Of a stretch of 64,000 nucleotides of DNA, positions 1-6,992 are shown piece after piece; the stretch's first letter is position 1; each line of letters starts with the position of its first letter. The translations under genes were made by a program, and so were the position numbers. Source of the DNA: JACPDH01 sp041671505. Lineage in GTDB: Bacteria > Acidobacteriota > Thermoanaerobaculia > Gp7-AA8. The DNA is taken from NCBI GenBank assembly GCA_041671505.1, contig JBAZBK010000012.1:1-64000 (forward strand). The letters are read 5' to 3'. The notes beneath the pieces are model-generated. The model did no database searches. It was not told the origin of the DNA and saw nothing but the letters and a program-made list of their open reading frames with translations.

Positions 1-94
1 GTTCGGCAGCCGCAAAGGACGAATAGGGCCGCCGCGGCCATTCGACGAAGCTGCCAAGACTTTGGATGAGACATTCTGATTCTCTCGCCACGGC
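1..94. other. Partial integron cassette at window edge
   Basis: This stretch precedes the first attC (95-196) and belongs to the next cassette of the array, cut by the window edge. It has no convincing reading frame, so what the cassette carries cannot be told from here. Confidence 0.6.
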
Positions 95-196
95 GCCTAA
101 CGTACAGAGCTCAGCGGTTGCTACGCGCCGCGCTGCACAAACAGCTTACCAAAATTTGAGCAGCGCGTAGCAATCCGCTGCAGCGATTTGTTAGAC
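95..196 (-). repeat. attC site 1
   Basis: 102 bp from GCCTAAC (95-101) to GTTAGAC (190-196). The inner stem pairs AGCGGTTGCTACGCGC with its near complement at about 160-178. On the minus strand L'' has one extra base relative to L', the usual extrahelical base that fixes polarity. It closes the cassette at 197-421. Confidence 0.93.
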
Positions 197-421
197 GCCA
201 CCTGGCGACCGAGGCCTCGGTACTGCGCTGAGTTGCGCTCAACCTTGGAACGGGTCCGACGCGAGGAGCGCTGCCGTTGCAGGCTTCCAAAGGGCGCCGC
301 GTTGTTCGAAGCCAGCACGAATCCGCCGATGAGTGAACGCCCCAACGCGCGCGGCGCCGAGCGTGGAGCCCGCGCCCGCTCGCCGCGGCAGACCCCGCCT
401 CTCAAACTATTGTTTGGTGGC
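197..421 (-). CDS. Short integron cassette with possible coding content (cassette A)
   Basis: The 225-bp cassette holds one minus-strand frame starting at about 405 and reading through the downstream attC to 121 (94 codons in total). Its middle (residues about 14-36) resembles the frame in the next cassette (526-759), with conservative changes in a hydrophobic stretch: SLIGGFVLAS here, SFVGGYVLGV there. That pattern hints at a small membrane peptide, but no clear ribosome binding site is seen and the Arg/Ser-rich composition is what random GC-rich frames give. It may equally be a non-coding or promoter cassette. Confidence 0.3.
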
Positions 422-525
422 GTCTAACGTGCGCGCTCAGCCGCGCCGAAGCGGCCTCGCTGCACGAACAGGTTACCAGAACTTTGAAGGCCGCGTAGGC
501 GTCGGCTGCAGCGCAATTGTTAGGT
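422..525 (-). repeat. attC site 2
   Basis: 104 bp from GTCTAAC (422-428) to GTTAGGT (519-525). Arms GCTCAGCCG and CGGCTGCAGC again show the extra base in L'' on the minus strand. It closes cassette B (526-759). Confidence 0.92.
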
Positions 526-759
526 GGCGCCTCACCGGGGGACCGAGGCAGGGCGTCGCAGACCGCCACGCATGAGGTTTGTCCACCGCGCGACGGCGGA
601 ACGGACCGAAGGGCTACCCGAGCGGGCGGCTCGAAGTGCGACACCCAGCACGTAGCCGCCGACGAATGAACGTACCGACGCACGAACGGCCGAACGTGGA
701 GTCCGCGCCCGCCTGGTGTTGGAGCAACACGTGCTCCAAAACCTATTCTCCTGAGCGCC
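526..759 (-). CDS. Short integron cassette related to its neighbour (cassette B)
   Basis: The 234-bp cassette lies between attC2 and attC3. The minus-strand frame 795-532 (87 codons, starting inside attC3) aligns with the frame of cassette A through about 35 residues, including a Gly-Gly-aromatic-Val-Leu hydrophobic core. The nucleotide similarity is clearest at 315-385 versus 650-715. The pair looks like a duplicated and diverged cassette. Coding status is uncertain. Confidence 0.3.
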
Positions 760-864
760 ACCTAACGCCTGGCGCTCAGCCGTGAAAACGCGCACGCGCT
801 GAAGAAGCCAGGCTTCGAGACTTTGAGTTGCGCGTTTTCATCGGCTGCAGCGCCATTGTTGGGC
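760..864 (-). repeat. attC site 3
   Basis: 105 bp from ACCTAAC (760-766) to GTTGGGC (858-864). L'' GGCTGCAGCG and L' CGCTCAGCC have the same one-base asymmetry as the other sites. It closes the cassette carrying the gene at 901-1281. Confidence 0.92.
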
Positions 865-900
865 CGCCCTTGCGAGGGAGGAACCATGACGCTCCTCGGT

Positions 901-1281
901 CTAGGCATGAGGAGGACCGGAATGATCAAGAACCCTTCTACTCTCGATTTCGAGAGCAGTGACTAGGTGAAGCATGGCCGTCGCAATAGGAAGCCCGCGC
1001 CTGTCCTTCCATTCGCGCTCTTCACCCTTGAGCGACCAGAGTTCCGCCGCCGCGTCACGCAGGAAATACGGCGAGTCAGCGCCCTCCTTCTTCACGAAGT
1101 CGAACCTATCAGCGAGGGCGTCCAGGCATGCGGCAAGCCCATCAAAGAAACCGTTCGTAATCGACTCGTGGTAGTAGTTCGCGTCGTTGTGTGCTCCGTC
1201 CCATTTCAGGCGGTCGCCGGCGCTCAACTCCCGGACAGTGTCTTCGAGGTTTACCGACATTGATGTGATGTTTCCTGCCAT
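901..1281 (-). CDS. Integron cassette protein, unknown function (126 aa)
   Basis: A soluble acidic 126-residue protein begins MAGNITSMSVNLEDTVREL. The ATG at 1281 is preferred because GGAGAG sits seven bases upstream; a GTG at 1326 would add 15 residues with no visible ribosome binding site. The protein looks all-helical: a region around NDANYYHES is followed by helices rich in Leu, Ala and Glu. No family is recognised. It is the only gene of its cassette and ends 36 bp before the downstream attC core. Confidence 0.75.
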   Translation of the reverse strand: MAGNITSMSVNLEDTVRELSAGDRLKWDGAHNDANYYHESITNGFFDGLAACLDALADRFDFVKKEGADSPYFLRDAAAELWSLKGEEREWKDRRGLPIATAMLHLVTALEIESRRVLDHSGPPHA

Positions 1282-1359
1282 TTCGCTCTCCGAGTTTAAC
1301 CATGCGATCGATACTTCGGGAATCACTGCAAGTTATTGGGCGGCGATTGCTCCTAGGCG

Positions 1360-1460
1360 GCCCAACGCCCGGAGCTCAGCGGGCCCGGCGCGCCACGCAG
1401 ATCATACAACCTACGGACACCGTGGCGCGCGACGGGATCGGCTGCAGCGACTTGTTAGGT
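1360..1460 (-). repeat. attC site 4
   Basis: 101 bp from GCCCAAC (1360-1366) to GTTAGGT (1454-1460). Arms GAGCTCAGC and GGCTGCAGC fit the array pattern. The downstream core supplies the stop codon of the gene at 1455-1781. Confidence 0.92.
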
Positions 1461-1781
1461 GGCGCTGCGCAGCCGAGCGCCGATGGCTGTTCCGATGATT
1501 GCGGCAAGAATGGTCACGACGAGCGGGGCGTAAAAATAAGCCGGTCCGGGGTCGATGAATACGTGTCCGAAGAAGTCAGGTGTGATCGGGTTTAGCCTCA
1601 TGAGTAGCGCATCTTGCACACCAGGCGTAACGAAGGCTGTCACGACGATGGCGGAGAGGCACAAGCCCTTCGCTAGAACGCTCGAGGTTCGTACACGAAC
1701 CATCGCTAGACCGGCCCCGACGAGCGCGCCACCGACCCAGGTGGCTGCTGCGGCGGTCAGCATGATTTTTTGTGGGTCCAT
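1455..1781 (-). CDS. Integron cassette membrane protein (108 aa)
   Basis: Three hydrophobic segments are visible: residues about 8-28 (ATWVGGALVGAGLAMV), about 40-57 (LCLSAIVVTAFV) and about 83-103 (FYAPLVVTILAAIIGTAIGA). A small inner-membrane protein is the natural reading. ATG at 1781 starts nine bases inside the upstream attC boundary. The TAA stop is made by the core heptamer ACCTAAC, so gene and recombination site overlap. No family is recognised; small membrane proteins are common integron cargo. Confidence 0.8.
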   Translation of the reverse strand: MDPQKIMLTAAAATWVGGALVGAGLAMVRVRTSSVLAKGLCLSAIVVTAFVTPGVQDALLMRLNPITPDFFGHVFIDPGPAYFYAPLVVTILAAIIGTAIGARLRSAT

Positions 1782-1789
1782 CGCTCGCC

Positions 1790-1894
1790 ACCTAACGGAT
1801 AGCGCTAAGCCGTTTCAACGCGCCCGCGCTGCAGCAACAGCCTACCAAAATCTTGAGCGGCGCGTTGAAATCGGCTTGAGCGCGATTGTTAGAC
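1790..1894 (-). repeat. attC site 5
   Basis: 105 bp from ACCTAAC (1790-1796) to GTTAGAC (1888-1894), with arms GCGCTAAGCCG and CGGCTTGAGCGC and a long inner stem (TTTCAACGCGCC with its complement). It is very similar to attC6. Confidence 0.93.
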
Positions 1895-2674
1895 AGCCAG
1901 CCCCAGTTCATCTGCCAGTCCATTCCAGTACATCTCGCAAGTGTCCTTGCGAATTGGGGCATCTTTGGTGTGGTTGAACTCACGCTGAAGTAGGTCGCGG
2001 TTCATCAAGATATGCTGTATTTCCGAGGCGTTTGCCGGGACTAGCTTGGATTTGGTGTCTGGATACTCGAAGGAGTAGTACGACGCTCCGTCTCGAGCCG
2101 CTTTCGCGATCTCCAACAGCCATGCCGAGTCTTCCGGCCGGTGATCGGCTCTAACGAGATACCGCACCATCCTCTCGGCAACCACCTGGAGCGATGAATG
2201 ACGAACGAGTAGGTCGAGAAGCTCACTCACAGCTTCAGTGTTTCTCACGTAGTCGAAGTGTCTGATCTGCCAGCCCTTTGCCTTGCAGGCCGCCTCGTCA
2301 AAATGGAGCACTTCGAATCGCTCCGTCCACGTACGAAAGCAGGATTCTAGGGCATCGCTCGTGGCCACGAGGAGTCCGTCTGTATCAAGGCGTTCCGCAT
2401 TCCGTGATGCGAAGTAGATAACACCAGGCAAAAACTCGATTCCGTCGTACGCCTGATCGAGCAGACAGTTCAGAGCAGCGGGAAGGTAATAGACCTGCTG
2501 GTCGTACTCTGCCGTGCATCCCGAGATGGTGAAGATGACTTGGAAGTCAGTCCATTCCAGAGCATCGAACTCTTTGAGGTCGATGGCGTGAACGCGATCG
2601 TTGGAGTAGCAGCAGTTCTTGTTCGCCAGACGAGTGGGTCGTGGTCTCCGTGTGTCGAAACAGATCTGATCCAT
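1889..2674 (-). CDS. Integron cassette protein, unknown function (261 aa)
   Basis: This is the largest cassette gene of the array. The protein is soluble, acidic and rich in aromatic residues (for example GASYYSFEYPDTKSK near the C-terminus), with no signal peptide or membrane segment. ATG at 2674 lies five bases beyond the upstream attC core and has no Shine-Dalgarno sequence. The TAA stop at 1889 is formed inside the core of attC5. It could be an immunity-type or regulatory protein, but nothing in the sequence establishes that. Confidence 0.8.
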   Translation of the reverse strand: MDQICFDTRRPRPTRLANKNCCYSNDRVHAIDLKEFDALEWTDFQVIFTISGCTAEYDQQVYYLPAALNCLLDQAYDGIEFLPGVIYFASRNAERLDTDGLLVATSDALESCFRTWTERFEVLHFDEAACKAKGWQIRHFDYVRNTEAVSELLDLLVRHSSLQVVAERMVRYLVRADHRPEDSAWLLEIAKAARDGASYYSFEYPDTKSKLVPANASEIQHILMNRDLLQREFNHTKDAPIRKDTCEMYWNGLADELGLAV

Positions 2675-2678
2675 GGCT

Positions 2679-2780
2679 GTCTAACGCCAGCGCTAAGCCG
2701 CTTCAACGCGCCCGCGCTGCCTGCCCAGCTTACAACACCTGGTGTGGCGCGTTGAAGTCGGCTTGAGCGCCTAGTTAGAT
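2679..2780 (-). repeat. attC site 6
   Basis: 102 bp from GTCTAAC (2679-2685) to GTTAGAT (2774-2780). Arms GCGCTAAGCCG and CGGCTTGAGCGC; inner stem TTCAACGCGCC with GGCGCGTTGAA. It is a near duplicate of attC5 in the stems but differs in the terminal loop. Confidence 0.93.
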
Positions 2781-3314
2781 GCGGCCACTTGCGCGGCGAA
2801 TTTGCTCTTCCAGCAGCGAGATCAGAACGGTTCGGCCGAGCTCCTCGGCACGCTTGCGTGCGGAGCGAAGGAGGCTGAGTCCGTTGGGCAGTTCGAGGAC
2901 ACCGAAAAGTGCGCCCTCGAAGCCTGCGGCATATCCGGACTCGATCATCTCCGACATGGCACCAACGAGGATCTCCTCGTCTCTGGGTGGTGGGAGCGAG
3001 GCCTCGTCTCGGACGAACGCGGTGGCGAAGGCCGGGCGCCATTCGAACTCTAGTCGTTCTGATTCGTCGCGGATTGCTACGTACAAGGCGATCACGGCTT
3101 CCGGCGGCAGAGCCGGTGGAAGCACCTGGAGCCAAACGTCGCCGGCCAGATCGAACGACCCTGTCTTCGAGACGCTTCTAGCCAACTCATACACGACATC
3201 GTCTCGAAGGGATGTTTGGGTCCACGCCTCGGCCACCCACTCGGAAGGAACCTGACCTGACTCCGACAGGAGCTCATACGGCCTTTGCATGAACTCGTCT
3301 CGCGTCATACGCAT
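2775..3314 (-). CDS. Integron cassette protein, unknown function (179 aa)
   Basis: A helical, acidic, soluble protein beginning MRMTRDEFMQRPYELL. The start ATG at 3314 is created by the attC7 core itself (GTTAGATGC), and the stop TAA is created by the core of attC6. The open frame therefore runs exactly from core to core. A second ATG two codons in is an alternative. There is no Shine-Dalgarno sequence because the core occupies that position. No family is recognised. Confidence 0.78.
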   Translation of the reverse strand: MRMTRDEFMQRPYELLSESGQVPSEWVAEAWTQTSLRDDVVYELARSVSKTGSFDLAGDVWLQVLPPALPPEAVIALYVAIRDESERLEFEWRPAFATAFVRDEASLPPPRDEEILVGAMSEMIESGYAAGFEGALFGVLELPNGLSLLRSARKRAEELGRTVLISLLEEQIRRASGRI

Positions 3315-3414
3315 CTAACGCCTGCCGCTCAGCCGGCCCGGCGCGCCACGCTGATGATACCACCTACGAATACCGTGTCGCGCGCCGGGATCGGCTGCAG
3401 CGGCATTGTTAGGC
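3313..3414 (-). repeat. attC site 7 (attI-proximal)
   Basis: 102 bp from ATCTAAC (3313-3319) to GTTAGGC (3408-3414), with arms GCCGCTCAGCC and GGCTGCAGCGGC. It closes the first cassette after attI. Confidence 0.92.
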
Positions 3415-3422
3415 TGCCGCTT

Positions 3423-3737
3423 TTACGTCACCTTGAATGGTTCGGTCGATTCCACCGGCCAGAGGCGCGTGTATTCTTCCCCATCCCGCTCACGAAACGC
3501 GGCCGAAAGCCTTTCCGCGATTCGCGCCGACCGGATGAGAGAGCGGCACTCCTCGAGGGCCTTTTGCGGTTTGTCGGTGAACACGAAAATGTTCATCTCT
3601 CCCGATCCAATGTCATGCCCGTCAACTCTTGCCAGCCGTCGAGGTAGGCGACTTTCAAGAAGGTTCTCAAAAGCGATCAGATGGTCGAAATCTGATTGCT
3701 CGAGATACGGCCACTGCATGACGAGCACGTATTTCAA
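3423..3737 (-). CDS. First integron cassette protein, unknown function (about 104 aa)
   Basis: The frame is open from 3779, but the best start is the TTG at 3737. It reads TTG-Lys-Tyr-Val-Leu-Val and has GGGGGAGAA immediately upstream, whereas the longer version would begin with a TTG inside attI. The protein carries the stretch GHDIGSGEMNIFVFTD in mid-sequence, a pattern I associate with recurrent small cassette proteins without being able to name a family. Being next to attI it is normally the best-expressed cassette of an array. Confidence 0.7.
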   Translation of the reverse strand: MKYVLVMQWPYLEQSDFDHLIAFENLLESRLPRRLARVDGHDIGSGEMNIFVFTDKPQKALEECRSLIRSARIAERLSAAFRERDGEEYTRLWPVESTEPFKVT

Positions 3738-3760
3738 ATTCTCCCCCGGGGATGTCGGCA

Positions 3761-3950
3761 GCCTAACTTGTTGAAACAACGAGTAGACGGACTAAATGAT
3801 ACCGCCAAAGACCGACGCAACGGAGCTGGGATTTCAGCCTAGCGCACCGGTGGTGGGTGATAGGCAGGGGCGGCGTTCGGCCTAGCGCGAAGGTGATAGG
3901 TCGGGATTCGTTCAGCCTAGTGGCGCGGTCGGTTCGGTCGTTCATCGGTT
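3761..3950 (-). other. Candidate attI recombination site and direct repeats
   Basis: GCCTAAC at 3761-3767 is a single core heptamer with no attC palindrome around it, exactly where the first cassette joins attI. Upstream in the array sense are three copies of TTCRGCCTAG at 3833, 3876 and 3911 (spaced 43 and 35 bp). GGTGATAGG recurs at about 3856 and 3892. Integrase-binding direct repeats are known in attI sites, and these are candidates for that role. A small palindrome, GTTGTTTCAAC, abuts the core. No convincing cassette promoter was found. Confidence 0.6.
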
Positions 3951-3970
3951 CCTGTACCTCCTTCCCTCCT

Positions 3971-4597
3971 TCAGACTCGGCCCCGCGAGCTGCGCACGCC
4001 GTTGCCTCCCTTGTTCAGCACCCGCGTGGAGATCATCGTCTTCACGGCCGCGCGACCCATGAGTTCCCGGATCCTCCCGATGTCGCAGCCGTCCGTGTCG
4101 CCCTTCTCTCTCCACACGACGATCTCCGCCGTCACGAAGTCGAGGTCCTTCGCGCGGAGCCGCAGCTCCTCGAGCAGCCGCGAGCCGCCACCGTGAAGCG
4201 GCGCCGCGACCAGCTTCGTCGTCCTCGTGATTCGCCCTGACACCTGGCACACCTCGTCCCGCGAGAGCACCACCGAAAGCCGCTTCGGCCGCCGGGCCCG
4301 GACGACGTCCCCGAGCCACGGCAACGGCTCGTCGAGCACGTCGTGGTAGCGAACGAGCAACGCGCTCAGCGCCTGCGACTGCGCCGACACGTCGCCGTCG
4401 ACCGCGAGGTGCGTGAGGAGGGCGTTGACTTCCTCCGCTCCCATCGACGACGGGTGCCGCTTTCCGTGAGCGACGATGTAGCGCCTGATCCACGCGACGT
4501 ACGCCTCTTCGGTGCGGATGCTGTACTGCCTAACGCGGATCGCGTGGCCGACACGATCGAGGAGTCTCGGGGGCCGAGCCTGGATTGCGTCGTGCAT
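3971..4597 (-). pseudogene. intI: Integron integrase, internally deleted and catalytically dead
   Basis: Tyrosine recombinase of the integron class. The first 165 residues match the family closely: YSIRTEEAYVAWIRRYI at 25-41, GKRHP at 45-49, RARRPKRLSVVLSRDEV at 100-116, and box I SRLLEELRLRAKDLDF at 139-154 with the first catalytic Arg (R140). About 110 residues are then missing, jumping from EKGDTD (165-169) to GCDIGRIRELMGR (170-182), which corresponds to the region just before the active-site tyrosine. The HxLRH box is gone, the next His is Arg (LMGR), and the nucleophilic Tyr is Ser190 (TMISTRVLN). The protein is 208 aa against about 320 normally. The frame is still open to the normal C-terminus. 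It is transcribed toward attI, in the same direction as the cassettes. Confidence 0.9.
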
Positions 4598-4839
4598 GCC
4601 CCGAGGATCCCTCGGGTTGGCGAAAATGCCGAGGATTCTACGAGGGGTGGAGTGGGGGGCGGGAGTGTGTCCGCACGCGAGACGCGTGCGGACCTGCCGG
4701 CGGGACGCCGGCGCTACGAGGCAGTCGCAGCGGAATCTCCCAGTAGTAGACGATCGAGGGTCACAGCGCTGCGCCAGGAATGACGGCCTCACTCGTCGTC
4801 GCCGCAGGAGCGAAGCCACGGGGCACGATCCCGCCCCGC
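4598..4839. repeat. Intergenic hairpin pair next to the integron boundary
   Basis: Two perfect GC-rich hairpins sit back to back: CGCACGCG/CGCGTGCG around AGA at about 4673-4691, then GCCGGCG/CGCCGGC around GGA at about 4697-4713. The rest of the gap (4714-4839) shows nothing definite. The hairpins resemble REP-type intergenic palindromes. Confidence 0.6.
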
Positions 4840-5265
4840 TCACCCCTTCGGCCGCGGCAGGTACTCACGCATCGCGGCGTAGAGCGGCGTGAGCGTCGCG
4901 ATCTCGCAGCTGTCGGCCGTCATCGTGTAGGTCGTCTCGAAGTCCTCGTAGCTTCGCGCGCGCCACAACCTCCCACGCGAGTCGATCACGAGCGAGTGGC
5001 CGACGCCGCCGCGGAAGATCGTCGAGCCGTCCGTGCCGGCGTAGACGGCGCACGTCCAGTTACGTTCGGGGGCGCTGACGCTGAGACTTCTCGCGATCTC
5101 CCCGACGAGCGACGCGAATCGCTCGACTCGCGATTTCGGGGGCGTTTCGAGCGTGAGCCGGATGGCTTCGCTGAGAAGCTCGTCCCCGGGATTCTCGAGC
5201 ACACCCGACTGAAGCAGCTCGTTGCTCGGGGGCGGGGATCGATCTTCATCTCGGGTCTTCGTCAC
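4840..5265 (-). CDS. Hypothetical protein (141 aa)
   Basis: A conserved-looking soluble protein of unknown function. The GTG at 5265 is chosen because longer starts run into the promoter and start of the divergent lipoprotein gene at 5408. The N-terminal half is a Ser/Glu-rich helix; the C-terminal half is compact and strand-rich (TCAVYAGTDGSTIFRGGVG, then SLVIDSRGRLWRARSYEDF) and ends in a short helix. No signal peptide, membrane segment or known motif is seen. Confidence 0.6.
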   Translation of the reverse strand: MTKTRDEDRSPPPSNELLQSGVLENPGDELLSEAIRLTLETPPKSRVERFASLVGEIARSLSVSAPERNWTCAVYAGTDGSTIFRGGVGHSLVIDSRGRLWRARSYEDFETTYTMTADSCEIATLTPLYAAMREYLPRPKG

Positions 5266-5407
5266 GAACCGGAGTATAGAGCTCGCCGACGTCGGTTCGA
5301 AGCGCGGACCATCCGCTCCCGGCCATCTCGCCAAAGGCGGTTCGAGGCTCGCACCTCCGACGGACCGTGGCCTTCCGCTTCGCAGCGTCGCATACTGCCC
5401 GGGAGCA

Positions 5408-6211
5408 ATGCGATTCGATCGACCCATCGTTGCCTCCTTCCGTTCGCTCGTCGTCCTGACTGCCCTGCTATCCGCCTGCGCGACCGGCCCGCGCTTCTAC
5501 GGTCCCGTCGAGCTCGACGTTCCCTTCTGGAAACGCCCCCCGGCGGAGCTGGGCATCGTGCTGCGCGGCGCTCCGGAGGGAGGTATCTACCGCGGCGGAG
5601 GCGACGAGGCGCTCCACGCGCTGATCACCGACGCGCGTGACAGGGAGCTGATCGAGCTCGTCCCGACACTGAAGCCGGACTACGAATTCCTGGTCGACGA
5701 CTTCGCCGCAATGCTCTCCGAACGCGGGCTTCCCGTTTCTCAGATCGAGGAGAGCGACGTGGTCATCGCCGCCTCCGCCCCTCCCGCCCGCTACGACATG
5801 ACCGAGTTCCCGCCTTACGAGCTCAAACCGGAGCACGCGGGCCGGGTCGACGTCCAGCTGCTGCTCGTCATCACGCCCCTCGGCTGGGGCGTGTCGCGCA
5901 CCTACGAATTCGGCGCGGTCCCGATGGGTCCCCACTACGCAACCTTCGACGTCTCCGTCGAGCTGTACGACCTTCCCGCGAAGACACTGCTCTGGAGCCG
6001 GACCTCCTCGGTTTCGGTTGCGATACCGCTTCATTGGAACGAGCCGCCCGAGCATCCCAAAGTCCGCGCCGCCCTCAACGATGCGCTGCTGAAGTGCGGG
6101 AGCGATGCGGTCACACACCTGAAGGGATGGGATGGCGTCAGGGGGGAGCTCGGCATCAGGGAGAAACCGCAAAGCGGCGGCGCGAGCACGACGAGGCCCG
6201 CCGACCGGTGA
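5408..6211 (+). CDS. Putative lipoprotein, unknown function (267 aa)
   Basis: The N-terminus is a lipoprotein signal: basic MRFDRP, a hydrophobic stretch to LVVLTALLSAC, with the lipobox Cys at about residue 24. The mature part contains repeated short strands and the segments YEFLVDDFAAMLSERG and PLGWGVSRTYEFG, with no recognised family. ATG at 5408 is preferred over an open upstream extension to 5222, because that would overlap the divergent gene and lose the signal peptide. Likely anchored to an envelope membrane. Confidence 0.75.
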   Translation: MRFDRPIVASFRSLVVLTALLSACATGPRFYGPVELDVPFWKRPPAELGIVLRGAPEGGIYRGGGDEALHALITDARDRELIELVPTLKPDYEFLVDDFAAMLSERGLPVSQIEESDVVIAASAPPARYDMTEFPPYELKPEHAGRVDVQLLLVITPLGWGVSRTYEFGAVPMGPHYATFDVSVELYDLPAKTLLWSRTSSVSVAIPLHWNEPPEHPKVRAALNDALLKCGSDAVTHLKGWDGVRGELGIREKPQSGGASTTRPADR

Positions 6212-6297
6212 ACCCCGCGCTCGGCATCCTGCTGCCGCTCATCGTCGCCCCGAAAACCGATTCGACGTAATGCTCGCGAGGTGTGGCGGGCTCTCGC

Positions 6298-6855
6298 TCA
6301 GAGCTTGATCACCGCGTCGCCCGGTCGGATCGTTCCGGCCTCGATCACCTTCGCGTAGACGCCGCGCATGCGGAGCTCTTTCCTCGCGGGTCCGTTCACG
6401 AAGCGCGGTGCGTCGAGACCGAAGCGTGCGGTGAACTTCGAGCAGCCGGTGTGCGGTTGCGCGGTGATCTCGACGACGGCCGAGCCGACCTTCAGCCGCG
6501 TGCCTGGCGGGAGGTTCGAGGCGCTCAGGTCCAGATCGACATAGAGCTGATCGCCCGCCAGCGGCCACCGATCCTTCGTTCGCGCGAGCAGCGCGACGAC
6601 ACGCACGCTCATGAGCGTGAGCTGCGTATCGGGATGGGGAGAGCCGTCCTCGGTGCGCGAGCTGCGGCGGTGGATCCAGTTGTCACCGGCGAGGCCGGAG
6701 CGGAGGTCGAGCTGCGCTTCGGCCAACGTCTCCCGCTCGTCTGCGCGGGGCCGTCGAACGATGAGCTCGAGCGTGCCGCGCGCCTTCGGCGACTTGAGGA
6801 TCAGCGGAAGGCCGGCCTCGAGCTCGGTTTCGGTCAGGTGCGATGTAGGTTCCAT
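6298..6855 (-). CDS. MOSC domain-containing protein (185 aa)
   Basis: The C-terminal half has the MOSC arrangement: RLKVGSAVVEITAQPHTGCSKF with the conserved Cys, then a short strand and RGVYAKVIEAGTIRPGDAV, which matches the usual RG-xx-A-xVxxxGxIxxGD ending. MOSC proteins handle sulfur carried on that Cys, or metal-sulfur transfer. ATG at 6855 gives the natural N-terminus; an upstream extension to 6996 is repeat-derived sequence. Convergent with the lipoprotein gene. Confidence 0.8.
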   Translation of the reverse strand: MEPTSHLTETELEAGLPLILKSPKARGTLELIVRRPRADERETLAEAQLDLRSGLAGDNWIHRRSSRTEDGSPHPDTQLTLMSVRVVALLARTKDRWPLAGDQLYVDLDLSASNLPPGTRLKVGSAVVEITAQPHTGCSKFTARFGLDAPRFVNGPARKELRMRGVYAKVIEAGTIRPGDAVIKL

Positions 6856-6944
6856 CGTTGTCCCTCGAACACGTTTCGTGCGTCCCGCACGCCGAAGCTT
6901 CGCTTCGGCGTGGAAGAGCGCAAGCTGCGCCTGCGCACTCCACG

Positions 6945-6992
6945 TGACGCTTGCCTGCTGATCGCCTTTCGCCTTTCGCCTCTCGCCTTTGT
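6945..6992. repeat. 7-nt-period repeat arm (CGCCTTT type), one-armed
   Basis: Tandem CGCCTTT/CGCCTCT heptamers at about 6961-6985 follow the words GCTTGCCTGCTGAT. The same units form paired arms at 22838-22957, 40396-40600 and 41467-41815. No inverted partner is visible here, so this is a half element. It fills the gap between the MOSC gene and htrA. Confidence 0.8.

Larger units (their letters stand above)
1..4597 (-). mobile_element. Chromosomal integron: cassette array, attI region and degenerate integrase
   Basis: Seven attC sites of 101-105 bp occur at short intervals. Each starts and ends with complementary 7-mer cores (RYYYAAC and GTTRRRY) around an imperfect palindrome. Between them lie small genes on the minus strand whose stop codons often fall inside the core. 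In the minus-strand reading the L'' arm (GCTGCAGCGG in the first site) carries one base more than L' (CCGCTGAGC). That asymmetry sets the array orientation and agrees with the gene direction. The attI end is at high coordinates (core at 3761-3767), followed by the integrase remnant at 3971-4597. The array continues beyond the left edge, so its size is unknown. attC homogeneity is typical of sedentary chromosomal integrons. Confidence 0.93.

Noticed and set aside
4528..4534. GCCTAAC inside the integrase gene as another attC
   Set aside because: No partner core or palindrome within 200 bp; treated as one of the scattered words.
4598..4843. Longer integrase N-terminus up to 4843
   Set aside because: The extra 82 residues have no family similarity and cover REP-like hairpins; the ATG at 4597 matches the integrase start.
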